Shown piece by piece: positions 34,081 to 41,869 of a stretch of 45,125 nt of DNA; position 1 is the first letter of the stretch; every line of letters starts with the position of its first letter. This DNA is from Candidatus Zixiibacteriota bacterium (GTDB lineage: Bacteria; Zixibacteria; MSB-5A5; GN15; JACZUZ01): assembly GCA_024280775.1 (NCBI GenBank), contig JAJRPM010000016.1, forward strand, positions 1 to 45,125, read 5' to 3'. A program made the translations under genes and the position numbers. The notes under the pieces are model-generated. The model saw only the letters and a list, made by a program, of their open reading frames with translations, made no database searches and was not told the DNA's origin.

Positions 34081-34258
34081 TTCTTTGTTCTCGCTTTTCC
34101 GGCTAGAGATTGAACAACGAATAGCTGAGTTACATTATAAGGTAGAGATAGCTATTCTGCGGGTCAAGAAGAAGATAGTCGGGCGAGATTGCCGCGCTTC
34201 GCTCGCAATGACTGGTGAGCGGGACTGTTGTTGATGATGTGACGGTGTAGTAGAGCGG

Positions 34259-37171
34259 CTACTTAAGCAGGGTCATCTTGCGGGTTTCGGCGAAGGCGTC
34301 GGTTTTTAGGCGGTAGAAGTATATGCCGCTGGCTACTGAGGCGCCGTTGTTGTTTGCGCCATCCCAAAGAACCTGATGTTTACCGGCGGGGAATTCTCCC
34401 TGTGCCAATTCGCGGATTTCCTGCCCCAGTACATTGTAAATAGTCAGAGTCAGATTAGCCCGTTGCGGCAGGGTGAATGCGATATGTGTGGTAGGGTTGA
34501 ACGGATTCGGGAAGTTTTGCTCCAGCGCGAATTGATTCGGGAGAATCGCAGTATTGTCATCATCAACCGCAGTGGGAAAATGCACAAACCCTTGCACGTA
34601 GACATTCATACCCTCGCTACGAGCATCAGACCAGCCAACCCAGCTACGACCACCAACAGCCAAGGTACTCGGTGAGAACATCGCAGGCGCCGCGGCAAAT
34701 GAAAGCGGCTGATTACCACCTGCCGGTGTCATATCGGAGTTGAAGTTCTGAGTGTAGATACGTCTCTCAGGACCGCGTGAATCCACCCAGGCCATCAGAA
34801 TATTACCAAACTCATCAACCGAAATCGACGGCTCCGCCGGTGAGGCGTTGAGATTATCCGGTATTTCCATACTTGAACCGATTTTGGCTCCGCCATTGGT
34901 GAATGCTGTCAGGAATAGTGAAGCCCCGCCTGTGTTGCTGGCGCTACTCCACAGCAAGAACACTTTGCCGGAATTATCTACATCCAAATCATAATCGGTG
35001 ATTGCCGCGCCAGTTTGGTCGGCCACAAAAGAGAACGAACCCAAAAGCGCCCCGGTTGAGCCATAGCGGCGCATGTTAATCAGAGGCTTACCTACACCGG
35101 TTGTGTTTTTCCAGGCGACGACAAAGACATTACCGTTGTCGACTGTTACCGTAGGCTTCGAGTTTCCGCCGCCTTGTACATCATCTGAAACCTGAAATTC
35201 CGGGCCGGTCGGCGTTCTATTTGAATCCAGGAGGCGAATGAAAATCTGCGGAGAGCCATTGCGCATATCCAACCAGGCAACCAAGGCTGTGCCATTAGGA
35301 GCTAAGGCGACACTTGGAGTAGCTTTGGTGGCGCTCGATGCGCCGGGACTATCTCCGGAAATCAGAATCTCAGAAGATGCATGGGCGCCGCCGTAGCGCA
35401 AATATATCCGCGCAGAGGTTGTTCCGGAAATAAAGCGCTGGTCATTCCAAGCTACGACATATGAATCAGCGTTGGCCGAAATCGACGGCTCACTTTGAAT
35501 ACCGCCGGAGTTGTCTTCGTTTATCAAGAGATTTGCGCCGACTAGGGCGCCATCAAGAGTATTCTTCTGAATGTAAATATCTCCGGCGTCACGACGTAAG
35601 TCACGAAAGACAGTAATTACCGTTCGTGCGCCAATCACCGCAACTTCCGGTTGGTCGGAAACTGCTCCTAGCGCATCGTCATGCGCCAGAATTGGATTGG
35701 CCAACATAGGTGTCAAATTCGAATTTGCAATAGTGAGGCGAATGTCCCTGTCACCATTGGTAATCAATTCCCAAACTAATGCGTAATTACCTCCAACAGC
35801 GATAGCCGGCTTAACTGGTTGATTAAACAATTCACTGGCAAGGATTAGCGGCGTTCCAACCGGTGTTAATGAGGCGTCAAATCTTTGGGCCATTGCCTCC
35901 GAAGAAGCGCCATAGGCGCAGTAGGCCGCGGAAACTATTCCAACGGGACTAACGGCAAGGTCTATATCTAGATAACTCGTCAGAGTGTCTGTCGGGGTGA
36001 TAGCTCGGTTTGCGCCTACAAGTCCGATTCCCGCTTGCTTGCTGAAACGCTGAATGTAGACAGTCCATGAATCACGACTATCAGACCAACCCGCGACGAA
36101 CCCGCTTATATTAGAAAACACCAGTGAGGGCAAAAACTGGCCTTGTGTCTGCGCGTCTGCGTCTATGAGATTAAGTTCACTGCCGAGAGCTACTCCCAGT
36201 GAGTCAAAACGCCTCAGGAAAATATCAGCTACACCAGAGCGATAATCCTCCCAAACAACCCCAATTCCCCCGGTTTCATCAAATGCCAAATCCGGGGTCC
36301 AATGTGATACAGTTGCGCCGTCAGTGTTTACCGCACTCGTTGAGCTGGCAAGAGTTCCAGCGGGAGTGAAACGGCGCAAGGCTATTGTATTGCCATTTGA
36401 GTATGACTCATAGGCGATAGCAAATTCTCCATTTGTTCTTGCCGCTAAGGCAAAAGGCCCGGCGTAAACCGAGGCGCTACTGTCACTAGCTGAGAAATCC
36501 GGCAAGTCGATTGTCAGGTCGCTGTTGATTCGAGCGACCCGCACCTGTCCAGACGCTACATCGCGGTATCCCAAATAGAACTTGTTGGAAACAGTTGCTA
36601 CAATTTCCGGCTCAACTAAATCGAAACCATCAACGCGTCCGGCGATCATTACATTAGCCCCTACCGGAGAGCCTGCCGAGGTGTACTTCTGTAAGAATAT
36701 TTTTTTGCTGCCTTGACGTTCGTCCTCAAAGGCCACAATAATCGAGCCATCATTTAGCACACAGGTGGCAGGATTGCTTTGCCAAAAACGCCCCGGGGCG
36801 ACTGACTCAGACAAACGAGTGTCACTACCGAAACCAGCGCCTGAGAAGCTCACAGCCTGAAACTCGAGGCTACCGGACTCGATTACCTGATTGGCGTCAT
36901 AAGGCTTTGCCTGGGCGCCAGAGAGGTAGTAATCAATTCGTTTGCTATGTTCGATGACCCTATTGGCGATTGACGGCAAAGAGATCGAAGTGGACGAAGG
37001 AGAAATCTCCGATGCGGCCAGGTCACCGCAAACCGCCCAGAAAAGCATAATTGCCACCCACAGCGTCGCCAAAAGCGAAGTTGGGTTACTGCCCCATATT
37101 CTCTGCAATTGACGATTCACAGGAGAGTTGCCCTGCGGTTGTAGTATTGTCTGTAGTTGTTCGTCGCTCAT
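34259..37171 (-). CDS. Large secreted repeat protein with type-A sorting domain
   Basis: A 970-residue exported protein. A hydrophobic stretch (about residues 33-50, LLATLWVAIMLFWAVCG) follows an unusually long polar N-region. The body repeats a unit of roughly 50-60 residues, with the core 'hhhhWxDxRxGxxDIYhQRhdsxGxxxG' (for example VVWEDYRSGVADIFLRRFDS, VAWNDQRFISGTTSARIYLR and MAWVDSRGPERRIYTQNF). This is a beta-propeller-like arrangement of about a dozen blades. The C-terminal 90 residues, starting LEQNFPNPFNPTTHIAF and ending RKMTLLK, are the same type-A sorting domain as in the FG-GAP protein at 31618. Function is unknown; surface-exposed or extracellular binding is likely. Confidence 0.88.
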   Translation of the reverse strand: MSDEQLQTILQPQGNSPVNRQLQRIWGSNPTSLLATLWVAIMLFWAVCGDLAASEISPSSTSISLPSIANRVIEHSKRIDYYLSGAQAKPYDANQVIESGSLEFQAVSFSGAGFGSDTRLSESVAPGRFWQSNPATCVLNDGSIIVAFEDERQGSKKIFLQKYTSAGSPVGANVMIAGRVDGFDLVEPEIVATVSNKFYLGYRDVASGQVRVARINSDLTIDLPDFSASDSSASVYAGPFALAARTNGEFAIAYESYSNGNTIALRRFTPAGTLASSTSAVNTDGATVSHWTPDLAFDETGGIGVVWEDYRSGVADIFLRRFDSLGVALGSELNLIDADAQTQGQFLPSLVFSNISGFVAGWSDSRDSWTVYIQRFSKQAGIGLVGANRAITPTDTLTSYLDIDLAVSPVGIVSAAYCAYGASSEAMAQRFDASLTPVGTPLILASELFNQPVKPAIAVGGNYALVWELITNGDRDIRLTIANSNLTPMLANPILAHDDALGAVSDQPEVAVIGARTVITVFRDLRRDAGDIYIQKNTLDGALVGANLLINEDNSGGIQSEPSISANADSYVVAWNDQRFISGTTSARIYLRYGGAHASSEILISGDSPGASSATKATPSVALAPNGTALVAWLDMRNGSPQIFIRLLDSNRTPTGPEFQVSDDVQGGGNSKPTVTVDNGNVFVVAWKNTTGVGKPLINMRRYGSTGALLGSFSFVADQTGAAITDYDLDVDNSGKVFLLWSSASNTGGASLFLTAFTNGGAKIGSSMEIPDNLNASPAEPSISVDEFGNILMAWVDSRGPERRIYTQNFNSDMTPAGGNQPLSFAAAPAMFSPSTLAVGGRSWVGWSDARSEGMNVYVQGFVHFPTAVDDDNTAILPNQFALEQNFPNPFNPTTHIAFTLPQRANLTLTIYNVLGQEIRELAQGEFPAGKHQVLWDGANNNGASVASGIYFYRLKTDAFAETRKMTLLK

Positions 37172-37941
37172 CTATTATGCTCTAAACTAGAATCTCTTAT
37201 GCGTTCGAATGTGATTTCTTCGAGAGTCTTCTATCTAAGTTCTTCTGTTGCGCAAAGTCCATGCCATTTTGAGTGTAATTGTATTTCAGAGTTTTCTTAA
37301 TTTGAAATATTCGCTTTCCCTGAAATTCATGACTAACTAATTTGGGACTTCTTGCTACTCCTGTCGCAGGATGAAAGTAGTATTCAGTTGTCTTCTAGTG
37401 ACTTATGCTAAGCCCTGGAATCCCTCCGAAAACATGTGCTGTATTATGGTTGTTGAGAAATCTTCAAATTCACTTCGCTGTATTTCCTTTGAATTCTTGC
37501 GCCGCCAGCGGCTGACATCAATGCGCAATCATTGCGCAATGATTTGCGTACTTGCTATATCTCGCAACTTTGCCTGATAAGTAATTCCATCCAATTTAGT
37601 TCAATCCAATTATGGCGTGATGCGTTTCCATATAGGTGGTCCCAGTTGCTTGGCGGGAAATAAGAGCAAATGCCACTTAGTGGGACTCCTGAGACAAGAA
37701 AAATCAGCAATGAAAATTGCCTGCAATACAGGTTCTCAAGGGATTATTCGCCCGATGGAGAGTGAAGGTAAGTGACGACTTGAAGGCTACTTATGAGACT
37801 TTTCAATTGAACTGTAAACACCTGAATTGTTACAAACAGCGCAACCTCAGGCGCTACTTAAGGATAGCCCTGATAGCGGGATAAGTCAAGGTATTATTGG
37901 CCGTCAAAGGGATTGACAACACTTGGATTCGGGCAAAACCC
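37172..37941. other. 770-bp non-coding stretch with an 18-bp perfect palindrome
   Basis: No supported gene. A 68-codon frame at 37371-37577 lacks a ribosome binding site and any domain. It contains the promoter region of the large secreted protein; a CATAAT hexamer lies only about 6 nt before its ATG. The perfect palindrome AATCATTGCGCAATGATT is at 37527-37544, within a local direct repeat of tgcgcaat. I recognise no RNA family. Confidence 0.5.
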
Positions 37942-39333
37942 TTAGGATTCTATTGGCGCAGGAACGAGTTTTTGACTGAGCTTTTCGATTACGGCTCTCT
38001 CCTTGGCGATTTTGCCTTCGAGGTCAATAATCTCTAAGCCTTCGTGATAATGCACTGTGCGCATATCGGTAAGCTCATCAATCGCCCGCAAGGTGGCTTT
38101 CATGACATCCACCGAGCTTTGAATAATCTCAGAGCTTCTGTCAATTACTCCATTGGGGTCGGTGATTTCCCCGCGAGAAGCTTTGATTTGCAATAGTTGC
38201 ACATGACCCTGAATTGTAGCATTTGCGTTGTTGAGATAGTGATTGTAGGAGCCCGAAATTGCATGCAGTGATTTCAGGAAACTCTTCTCGGTTTTCTCGC
38301 GCACAATTTCGTCTTGCAATTCGCGGTTCTTTTTCAACAGGTCCTCAACTAACAGATACTGCGCGTATAAGGCGCGATTAGCGTCTTTGAGCATACTGTT
38401 CTTATCACCGACATCGATTTGCAAATAGGCCGCCTGTGTAATCAACTCCTCAGCCATCTTTTCTTCGATTCCAAAGAGCGATTCGTTTGATAGTGACAGC
38501 TTATCAATGAGTTCAGCGCGTAGCTCATGACGCTCCACTGCATCACCAGAGCGATCGAACATGCGATTGCGAGTCAGTGTGTTTGCCAGAGCTACACACA
38601 TATCCAAGGGACTAAGCGAGTCGTTCTCGGCTCGAAGATCGGCGCTGGCGATGTGATGGTTTCCGACTGCTTTGGCGATGCGCTCAGGGATGTTCCATTG
38701 TTTGAGAATGAACTCTCCGGCCCCGGCATGTGATGCGCCCCACTCTTCTGTTTCCAATGTGCAGAGTTTGCCACCCGCTTCTACTTCGTTGAAAATCTCT
38801 TGGTAGCGAACAGAAAACGAATTATCCAAAATCAACATTCCGATATCGTGCAACAAGCCGGCGATAAACGCCTCACCGGGATCAACTTTTGTAGCTGGCG
38901 CCGCATTTGGACTTGACATTACTTCGGCAAGTAATTTTGCGGCTACCGCCGTCTCAAGCGCATGCCTCCAGAAGCGCGGACGTGATAATTCGCCGCTGAG
39001 GGACTCAGTCAATGAATAAACAGAAGAGGCCAGGGCAAAGCTTAGGGCCGAACGAAAACCGATAAGTTGTGTGGCTTTGTTAATACTGCCCACGTCTCGG
39101 GACTGACCGAAAGCTGGACTGTTGGCGGCGCGTAGCATGCGAGCGGTAAGTCCCGGGTCGCGACGGATTACATCGGCTAGTTGATTGATAGAGGCATTGT
39201 CATCGCTCGAAAGCGAGATAATCTGCGCCAGTGTTTGTGGCAATGAGGAAAGCTCCGGATTCTCCGCTAGAATTCGCTCAAAGAGACCCTCCGGATTAGT
39301 CCGGGCATTAGTGTCGGATACGTGGTGGTCCAT
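37942..39333 (-). CDS. HDOD-domain signalling protein with a C-terminal DHp-like helix pair
   Basis: A 463-residue cytoplasmic protein. The HDOD domain (about residues 18-225) has SSLPQTLAQIISLSSDDN, NQLADVIRRDPGLTARML, KATQLIGFRSALSFALASSV and FIAGLLHDIGMLILDNSF. It still has an HD pair, plus HAGAGEFILKQWNIPERIA. A long coiled coil follows (about 305-350). The last 110 residues look like a histidine-kinase dimerisation helix pair, with an H-box-like NHYLNNANATIQGHVQLLQ, but no ATP-binding domain follows. It may act as a phosphotransfer or dimer scaffold. It lies 59 nt after the RNase H-like gene. Confidence 0.85.
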   Translation of the reverse strand: MDHHVSDTNARTNPEGLFERILAENPELSSLPQTLAQIISLSSDDNASINQLADVIRRDPGLTARMLRAANSPAFGQSRDVGSINKATQLIGFRSALSFALASSVYSLTESLSGELSRPRFWRHALETAVAAKLLAEVMSSPNAAPATKVDPGEAFIAGLLHDIGMLILDNSFSVRYQEIFNEVEAGGKLCTLETEEWGASHAGAGEFILKQWNIPERIAKAVGNHHIASADLRAENDSLSPLDMCVALANTLTRNRMFDRSGDAVERHELRAELIDKLSLSNESLFGIEEKMAEELITQAAYLQIDVGDKNSMLKDANRALYAQYLLVEDLLKKNRELQDEIVREKTEKSFLKSLHAISGSYNHYLNNANATIQGHVQLLQIKASRGEITDPNGVIDRSSEIIQSSVDVMKATLRAIDELTDMRTVHYHEGLEIIDLEGKIAKERAVIEKLSQKLVPAPIES

Positions 39334-39392
39334 ACTCGTATTATCGGCGAGTAAATTGTGAATCTTACCGGCGAGGTTACAATGAGGTTTAT

Positions 39393-40733
39393 TTAGGAGG
39401 ACGATTTAGCGGCTAAACGCCTTTGCAGGCGCTTGCGTCTCTTGTCCCAGTCATCAAGAGGTCGTGACTGTTTCAGCTTGAAACGCAAGCCGCTTTCAGT
39501 CAAACGCAGCGCCTGAGGATAGTCTTGGCAACGATGCTCAAACCATTTGGCCAGTTCTAATCTGGCTAGTTGCGATGGTCTTTGCATTTCCCGATGTTGG
39601 CTTTTGTCGGCTTCAAGTCGGCGCCATATTTCCACTGCTGAGTCAAATTCTCCGGCGCGTTTGAAAATCATCGAGCGTCGGAATTCGATTTCCGGATTAC
39701 CCAACGCGACAAACTCATGCTTGCGGTCTAAACCAATTTGTAGGGCTAGTTTACGTAATTCACTCTTGCGGCGTCTTTCACAAACCTGCATCAGAGAGAA
39801 AGCATCCAGTGGTGATGACAATGTCTCTCCGGCGCTTTCAAATGATTCTGATATCACTGACACTAGCGCCGCTAATGAGACAATATCCTGGCGATTGTGT
39901 TCAATCACTTCCTTAAGTTGGGCGGCCGCGTCATTGTGTATCCAATCAAGATACACCGACGGCACAAGGTATCCAGGGATGTCGTCATCGCGCGTATAGC
40001 CCAAGACATGCTCTTCAATATTTCCTAAAGAGCAATTACCCAGTCTCCGCTTGAAAAGAGAGCGGGAAGTGTGAAGCAAATCTATATGTTCATCAAACGG
40101 AACAGCGCGAGCAATTCTGTGAATGATGAGCCTGTCCTCAATCAACGGTTTGTCAAAGGACTTGCCATTGTAACTTACAAGTATTCTCTTGTCACTGAAC
40201 TCGGTAAAGACATTTTCAAGCATTGCCGCTTCATCAGCAAAATCAGGAATGATATACTGCCTGGTTTCAAAACCGCCAGCGACAAACATTCCAAACCCTA
40301 TCAAGAATGGCACTGCCCCTGCGCCAGAGAGTCCGGTGGTTTCAGTGTCAAAGAACAGACAGTTCGCCGGACTCAGTTTGGCGTTTTCATCTGTCTTGGA
40401 GAAATGCGAAAGTTGGTAGTTAGTATCGGCAAGTGTCCCAAATGCGATTTGTCCGTGAATGTAATCACTATCGTAGAATTGCTTCAAGAAAATGTACTCG
40501 CCAGCCTGAGAGCTGATAATCTTACCACCAAGCGCCTGTTGCAGTTTTTTCGCTTTCTTGGATATTGCGATTGGTGAAGAGCTACTTGCAGGCAAAGAGC
40601 GCGACGACTTAGTAGACTGCGAAGCGCTCGCAGGCGCTGCGCGACCTAGCTGTGATTGCATACGACGCAGACGATCCTTCACATTCGAAGAGGATTGTTT
40701 CACTGTTATGCTTGTATCTTTTTTGTTCATCAT
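39393..40733 (-). CDS. RNase H-like (DEDD) exonuclease, YprB type
   Basis: A 446-residue protein with a DEDD-type nuclease core: CLFFDTETTGLSGAGAVPFL (metal Asp and Glu), VSYNGKSFDKPLIEDRL (second Asp), and VIEHNRQDIVSLAALVSVI (late Asp). This is the RNase_H_2/YprB family, thought to degrade nucleic acids; the exact substrate is unknown. A basic Ser/Lys-rich N-terminus (about 1-65) and a helical, TPR-like Arg-rich C-terminal region (about 300-446) flank the core. A TTG at 40742 is in frame, but the ATG pair at 40733 and 40730 is the likelier start. Confidence 0.88.
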   Translation of the reverse strand: MMNKKDTSITVKQSSSNVKDRLRRMQSQLGRAAPASASQSTKSSRSLPASSSSPIAISKKAKKLQQALGGKIISSQAGEYIFLKQFYDSDYIHGQIAFGTLADTNYQLSHFSKTDENAKLSPANCLFFDTETTGLSGAGAVPFLIGFGMFVAGGFETRQYIIPDFADEAAMLENVFTEFSDKRILVSYNGKSFDKPLIEDRLIIHRIARAVPFDEHIDLLHTSRSLFKRRLGNCSLGNIEEHVLGYTRDDDIPGYLVPSVYLDWIHNDAAAQLKEVIEHNRQDIVSLAALVSVISESFESAGETLSSPLDAFSLMQVCERRRKSELRKLALQIGLDRKHEFVALGNPEIEFRRSMIFKRAGEFDSAVEIWRRLEADKSQHREMQRPSQLARLELAKWFEHRCQDYPQALRLTESGLRFKLKQSRPLDDWDKRRKRLQRRLAAKSSS

Positions 40734-40751
40734 GGAACTCAATAATAAGCA

Positions 40752-40778
40752 GTCATTGCGAGCGCCAGCGCGGCAATC
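40752..40778. repeat. ATTGCGAGCG-type palindrome, variant copy
   Basis: GTCATTGCGAGCGCCAGCGCGGCAATC lies in the 89-bp gap between the HEAT-repeat gene and the nuclease gene. It differs from the other copies in the centre (gcgccagcgc instead of gcgaagcgc). Confidence 0.82.
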
Positions 40779-40822
40779 CCCAACGAATCAATGTACGGTC
40801 TGAATACCTGGAAAACCGGAAG

Positions 40823-41869
40823 CTAATCCAGTGAGCTGATTCGCTCAACAGCGCTATCTATAGTCTGAATAACGTAACTGGAGGACTCTGTCAATCGCAA
40901 ATTTATCAAAATACCCCATTCGTCGTTCGGGGCGCATTCGCCAAGAGCCCGCACCGCCGAAGCGCGTCGCAATTCACGTTTGGAGCGCAATTGTTCGCCG
41001 AGCAGGCGCAGAATATAGGCTTGAGTAGTATCTTTTAGCTCATCGGGAAGAGCGGCCAAACTTGCTCCTATCTTGCCCAGAGTCTCACAGGCCAAATCCC
41101 CCGCATCGGAGTTATCGGAATTGATAAATGCACTGAGTTCAGAAACAACCTGGGAGATATTGTTTTGCTTGTTTTGCGCAGTACTTGAATCAGTAGCGAT
41201 TTTCTTTAGTGAAGCGACCGCATTGAGACGCGCTCCGTAGTAGTCATCATTGAGAGCCTGCATCAGATTGTTCGTGAGAGACAAATCAAGAAACTCACCG
41301 GCGGTCCATACCGCTGATTTCCGGGTTTGCCCCACCGAATCTGACATCAAGCGCGACACAACATTGAGCGCCTTATCAGTTGCAGAGCCAGCGAGAATCT
41401 TTCCCAGCCCGCGTAGAGCATACTCTCGCACCTGCCAGTTATCATTTTCGCACGCAACGATTAGATCGACAACTGCGTCACTAGCGGCAGGGCCGATATC
41501 ACCCAGCGCCCAGCAAATGCGCTTGAGTTGAATCGGCGCCTCCAATGTACGTAGCGCATCACGCAAAGCCGGAACTGCAGGGGCGCCGATTTTCTTTAGG
41601 ATACGAATCACCGTCAGTCGTTCGCGCGCATCAGGTGTCGTGAGTTTGCTAATCAAACGAGGAACAGCTTTGGCTCCAAGTTCTGCGAGTTTAGTTTTTG
41701 CCGGTTCAACTTGATTGCGGTACTTCAATTCACCTGAGCTAGCTACCACAAAAAGCGAGTCAACGAGTTGGTCTATGTTTGCTGTTTGTGAGTTTACACT
41801 AGCGCCAGTGACACTAGATAGCGCCAGCGATATCACAAATATCCACCGTCTGGTTTTACTACACATCAT
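40823..41869 (-). CDS. Secreted HEAT-repeat protein
   Basis: A 348-residue protein with a signal peptide (RRWIFVISLALSSVTGA, likely cleaved near residue 27) and about seven HEAT-like helical repeats. Examples are AKTKLAELGAKAVPRLISKL, RLTVIRILKKIGAPAVPALR, VREYALRGLGKILAG and RRASAVRALGECAPNDEW. HEAT arrays are protein-binding scaffolds. Its ATG overlaps the stop of the upstream DxxGxDxY-repeat gene by 4 nt (ATGA), with GAGGAAAA in that gene's end serving as ribosome binding site. The two are therefore translationally coupled, and both are exported. A physical partnership is a reasonable guess. Confidence 0.87.
   Translation of the reverse strand: MMCSKTRRWIFVISLALSSVTGASVNSQTANIDQLVDSLFVVASSGELKYRNQVEPAKTKLAELGAKAVPRLISKLTTPDARERLTVIRILKKIGAPAVPALRDALRTLEAPIQLKRICWALGDIGPAASDAVVDLIVACENDNWQVREYALRGLGKILAGSATDKALNVVSRLMSDSVGQTRKSAVWTAGEFLDLSLTNNLMQALNDDYYGARLNAVASLKKIATDSSTAQNKQNNISQVVSELSAFINSDNSDAGDLACETLGKIGASLAALPDELKDTTQAYILRLLGEQLRSKRELRRASAVRALGECAPNDEWGILINLRLTESSSYVIQTIDSAVERISSLD

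Noticed and set aside
37371-37577. 68-codon plus-strand frame in the large empty region
   Set aside because: No ribosome binding site, no domain, and it includes the 18-bp palindrome; composition is like the surrounding non-coding DNA.
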